Origin: Sulfurimonas sp. HSL1-2
Lineage (GTDB): Bacteria > Campylobacterota > Campylobacteria > Campylobacterales > Sulfurimonadaceae
Direction: 5' to 3'
Length of the DNA stretch: 64,000 nucleotides
NCBI RefSeq assembly: GCF_039645565.1
Contig: NZ_CP147914.1
Coordinates: 1,051,573-1,115,572, forward strand
The translations under genes and the position numbers were made by a program. Numbering within the stretch: position 1 is the stretch's first letter; every line of letters starts with the position of its first letter. The notes beneath the pieces are model-generated. The model searched no databases, was not told where the DNA came from, and was given only the letters and a program-made list of their open reading frames with translations. Of the stretch, positions 61,516-64,000 are shown in pieces.

Positions 61516-61659
61516 CTACTTCGCTTTCACTTTTTTGTCGGCACGCTCTTTGACCTTATAGTCCTTGATGTGCTTCTTGACTTCCTGCTTCAGCTCTTTT
61601 TTCAGGATATTCTTGAGCTCTTTCTTGACGTACTTGCTGACTTTTTTCTTGTCGATCAT
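61516..61659 (-). CDS. small lysine-rich protein (47 aa)
   Basis: Reads MIDKKKVSKYVKKELKNILK, KELKQEVKKHIKDYKVKERA and DKKVKAK. About 40% Lys, amphipathic helix pattern. AAGGAG lies 7 bases before the ATG at 61659, a strong ribosome site. Possibly nucleic-acid binding. No family recognised. It is 32 bases before the NTD-GTFEI gene. Confidence 0.55.
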   Translation of the reverse strand: MIDKKKVSKYVKKELKNILKKELKQEVKKHIKDYKVKERADKKVKAK

Positions 61660-61743
61660 CTTAGGCTCCTTCGCTCTTGGAATAACCTATGATAAGGCAG
61701 AAAAACTTAAGAAATGCCCTAGGGGGTGTGGGAAAAGCGCGGC

Positions 61744-63180
61744 TCAGCCGGCGGGAATATCGCCGCGTACCGTGCGGCGGGAGAGGCAGGAGGGGTAGGA
61801 ACGCGCCACGCAGATGGAGGAGGCCTCGGACTGGATCTGCGCCTCGGACGGGGCCGGGCGCTCCTGAAAACGGCGTATGCCATGCACCGGCGGGGCGACA
61901 TAGCCGAGTGCCGCGAGCCGGGCGGCAATGGCGTCGCTCATGCTGAGCACCGAGGAGGCTTTGACAACCTCGCAGCGGGCGTAGCGTTCGCCGACGAAGG
62001 AGACGTCTGCGGCGCGCAGGGTCGGGTCGTCGCCGGGGATCTGCTGGGCGCCGAAGAGCGGTTTGGACGCGACCTCGGCGCTGATGAAGGCGGGAATGTA
62101 GCGGGCCATGTGTTCGATGGCGCGGCGGCTGCGCTTTTCGACGCAGGACCACTCCCACTCCCGGTCGATCATCTCGATGAAGCGCTCGGAGAGCGGCGGC
62201 TGTGCACTCGACGGCGTGCTGCCGACGAGCCCCTCGTCAAAGAGGGTGATGTCGTTCGTCATGCCGTGCAGCTGGATCAGCCCGCAGGGGTAGGGGGTGA
62301 ACTGGGCCATGCCGTTGGGGGTGCCGCGCTCGCCGTGGAAGATCACCTCGGGCCAGACGTCCGCCTCTTTCCACTGGGTGACGTAGGCCGCTTTGAACTC
62401 GACCATCCGCTCGCGCTTGAACCCCAGCATGTCGTCGATCTCCCCGGTGCGGAAGCCGGCGGCATTGACGAGGTAGTCGAAGCGCTGCGTCTCGCTCTGT
62501 CCGCCGGAAGCGGCGGTAATGAGAAAGCCTCTGCCGTCCCCGGTCTGCTGTACCGCCGTCACGTTTGTTTCGAGCCGGAGGTCGCAGTTGCCGAGGCCCT
62601 GCAGCGACAGCGTGGCGCCCGCACCGAGGCGGAAAAGGTTGAGGCCGTACTCCTGGACCATGATGAGCGGGAATTTGACCGTGGAGAGGTCGACCTCGCG
62701 GGCGACGGGGATCATCCACTCGTCGGGCGTCCGCGGCATTTCGACCGGTTCGCGTGTGCGGAGCGCTTCGACGCTTTCGCGGTCGTAGACGCGGAAGTAG
62801 GTCTCCGGGTCGCCCAGGACGCGGTTGCGTCCGTCCTCGGCGATGAAGCGGCGGTATTCATCCTGGAGTCTGCGCAGCCGGGGATAGAGCGCTTCGGGTG
62901 CGCCCGAGTCGGTATGGGGGACGGCGATGACGGTGGGGCGGAAGTCGACGGCGTAGGGGTAGAATCGCAGCAGGTCGATGGACTGGCGCAGCAGGGTGAC
63001 GCACTGTTCGTCGGAGATCTCGCGGTAGAGATTGCCGCCGGCGTGCAGGTGGCAAAAGGGCGGGCCGGAGACGAGGCTCTCCCCCTTCTCGAAGAGGGTG
63101 ACGTCCAGGCCGAGACGGCCGAGGGTCAGTGCCGCCGTCGCCCCGGCGATACCGCCGCCGATGATCGCGACCCTAGCCAC
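61744..63180 (-). CDS. FAD-dependent oxidoreductase
   Basis: 478 aa. The N-terminal VAIIGGGIAGATAALTLGRL, followed by GLDVTLFEKGE, is a Rossmann FAD-binding motif, and a DAO-type C-terminal domain follows with FDYLVNAAGFRTGEIDD. The start is a GTG at 63180 with GGAG 6 bases upstream; it overlaps the phosphoglycolate phosphatase gene by 8 bases. Further upstream codons in frame belong to that gene. Substrate unknown; an amino acid or amine oxidation is typical. Confidence 0.85.
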   Translation of the reverse strand: MARVAIIGGGIAGATAALTLGRLGLDVTLFEKGESLVSGPPFCHLHAGGNLYREISDEQCVTLLRQSIDLLRFYPYAVDFRPTVIAVPHTDSGAPEALYPRLRRLQDEYRRFIAEDGRNRVLGDPETYFRVYDRESVEALRTREPVEMPRTPDEWMIPVAREVDLSTVKFPLIMVQEYGLNLFRLGAGATLSLQGLGNCDLRLETNVTAVQQTGDGRGFLITAASGGQSETQRFDYLVNAAGFRTGEIDDMLGFKRERMVEFKAAYVTQWKEADVWPEVIFHGERGTPNGMAQFTPYPCGLIQLHGMTNDITLFDEGLVGSTPSSAQPPLSERFIEMIDREWEWSCVEKRSRRAIEHMARYIPAFISAEVASKPLFGAQQIPGDDPTLRAADVSFVGERYARCEVVKASSVLSMSDAIAARLAALGYVAPPVHGIRRFQERPAPSEAQIQSEASSICVARSYPSCLSRRTVRGDIPAG

Positions 63181-63859
63181 AGGAGACTCCGAACGGCATG
63201 GCGAGGGCGCAGAAGGTTTCGCAGACCAGGTCCGGGTCATAGGCGCTGATGGCTTCGTCGTAGTTGTAGCCGTAGCCGACGCCGATGCTCTGCATCCCCG
63301 CCGCTTTGGCGGCGAGGATGTCGTTTTTCGAGTCGCCGACCATGATGCAGTTGTCCGGGGCGACCCCGAGGGTTTCGCAGGCGTGCAGCAGGGGCTGGGG
63401 ATCGGGTTTCTTCTGCGGCAGCGAGTCGCCGCCGAGGGTGAGTTCGAAAAGCGTGTCCATGCCCATGCTTTGCAAGATGGGTTCTATGAACGCGTAGGGT
63501 TTGTTGGTAATGATGGCCAGGCGGTAGCCTTGCGCATGCAGCTGTCGTAGCACTTCGGGCACATGGGGGAAGGCGGCGGTATGGACAGCCAGGTTCTCGG
63601 CATAGTGCTGCATGAAAACGTCCAGTGCCGCGTCGACGGCACCAGGGGCAGGGTAATCCTGCTCGCCGTAGGCGGCATGCAGGGCACGCTCGACGAGGGT
63701 GCGTGCGCCGTTGCCGACCCAGCCGCGGACAAGTGACTCTTCAAAGGCGGGTTTTCCCAACCCGGAAAGCATGTGGTTGATCGCCGCCGCGAGATCCGGG
63801 ACACTGTCGATAAGGGTACCGTCAAAATCGAAGAGAATCAGCTCTTTAGTTCTGAACAT
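63173..63859 (-). CDS. gph: HAD-family phosphoglycolate phosphatase
   Basis: 228 aa. LILFDFDGTLIDSVPDLAAA (nucleophile Asp and D+2 acid), LAIITNKPYAF (motif II Thr), KKPDPQPLLHACETLGVAPD (motif III Lys) and IMVGDSKNDILAAKAAGMQS (motif IV). Fits Gph, which removes 2-phosphoglycolate, but related sugar-phosphatases share these motifs. Overlaps the FAD oxidoreductase gene by 8 bases. The remaining 63860-64000 is a non-coding gap with a TAAAAT-like box near 63928. Confidence 0.88.
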   Translation of the reverse strand: MFRTKELILFDFDGTLIDSVPDLAAAINHMLSGLGKPAFEESLVRGWVGNGARTLVERALHAAYGEQDYPAPGAVDAALDVFMQHYAENLAVHTAAFPHVPEVLRQLHAQGYRLAIITNKPYAFIEPILQSMGMDTLFELTLGGDSLPQKKPDPQPLLHACETLGVAPDNCIMVGDSKNDILAAKAAGMQSIGVGYGYNYDEAISAYDPDLVCETFCALAMPFGVSCG

Positions 63860-64000
63860 GGATCAATCATTACCTTATATATAATTTTTGGCGGGATTAT
63901 AGCGCAGCCCGATTAATCCCGTTTTCGTTAAAATGGCTCCGTTTAAAGCTTAAGGGTACTGCTAATATCACCGTAAGTGCATTTTTAACACCAACGAAAG

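Overview
The window looks like chromosome from a GC-rich (roughly 57-60% by eye) member of the Campylobacterota (the former Epsilonproteobacteria, Sulfurimonas/Sulfurovum-like). The basis is the epsilon-type RecO that opens MQGFIIRLQ, the gene order accD-thiE-rlmH-dksA, and sigma70 promoters that show a clear TATAAT/TAAAAT -10 box but no evident -35. This placement is an inference: no rRNA, tRNA or other taxonomic marker is present.

Layout. 1-9084 (minus strand): a very tight nine-gene operon of cell-envelope and essential genes: GT39 glycosyltransferase, flippase-like membrane protein, GT9 heptosyltransferase, a second GT39, PAP2 phosphatase, glmU, coaBC, uppS and the start of a prepilin peptidase gene. 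9144-14061 (plus): two tandem PAP2 phosphatases, an anchored CX5R phosphatase, trmA, a DUF4395 protein, an Rrf2 regulator and an Hpt-domain protein, facing recO on the minus strand. 14812-20657: gltBD. 20779-24125: accD-thiE-rlmH-dksA-membrane protein, ending in a strong terminator that contains the last stop codon. 24329-33081: dusB, a two-component pair, a double-DUF302 lipoprotein, a TauE-like exporter, uvrA and a patatin, followed by an SDR gene on the minus strand. 33958-36627: several small genes, arfB, a 640-base region with no gene, and an OmpA-family lipoprotein.

36834-48417 is the accessory part. It starts with a tandem array of a roughly 309-base structured repeat. Next come radC, a HigBA-like toxin/antitoxin pair and ywbE. 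Then comes an AT-richer four-gene defence cluster: a SNF2-type helicase with an N-terminal PLD-like region, a DUF4391 protein, type III methyltransferase Mod and type III restriction subunit Res. The centre of mod is much more AT-rich than its ends, which points to exchange of the target-recognition segment.

48497-63859 returns to host-like sequence: a globin-like protein without the proximal His, a DUF4197 protein, ComB-like phosphatase, PAS kinase, cytochrome b561-like protein, hydrolases, a tandem HD/HD-GYP protein, Mut7-C and DsrE proteins, SelO, a FAD oxidoreductase and phosphoglycolate phosphatase. A second copy of the tandem repeat array lies at 59170-59667 and stops exactly at the selO stop codon.

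The two signals most worth following are the repeat family and the defence cluster. The repeat units fold back on themselves over about 300 bases and show compensatory base changes between copies. The defence cluster is a type III restriction-modification pair extended by two conserved-looking accessory genes and is mosaic in base composition.
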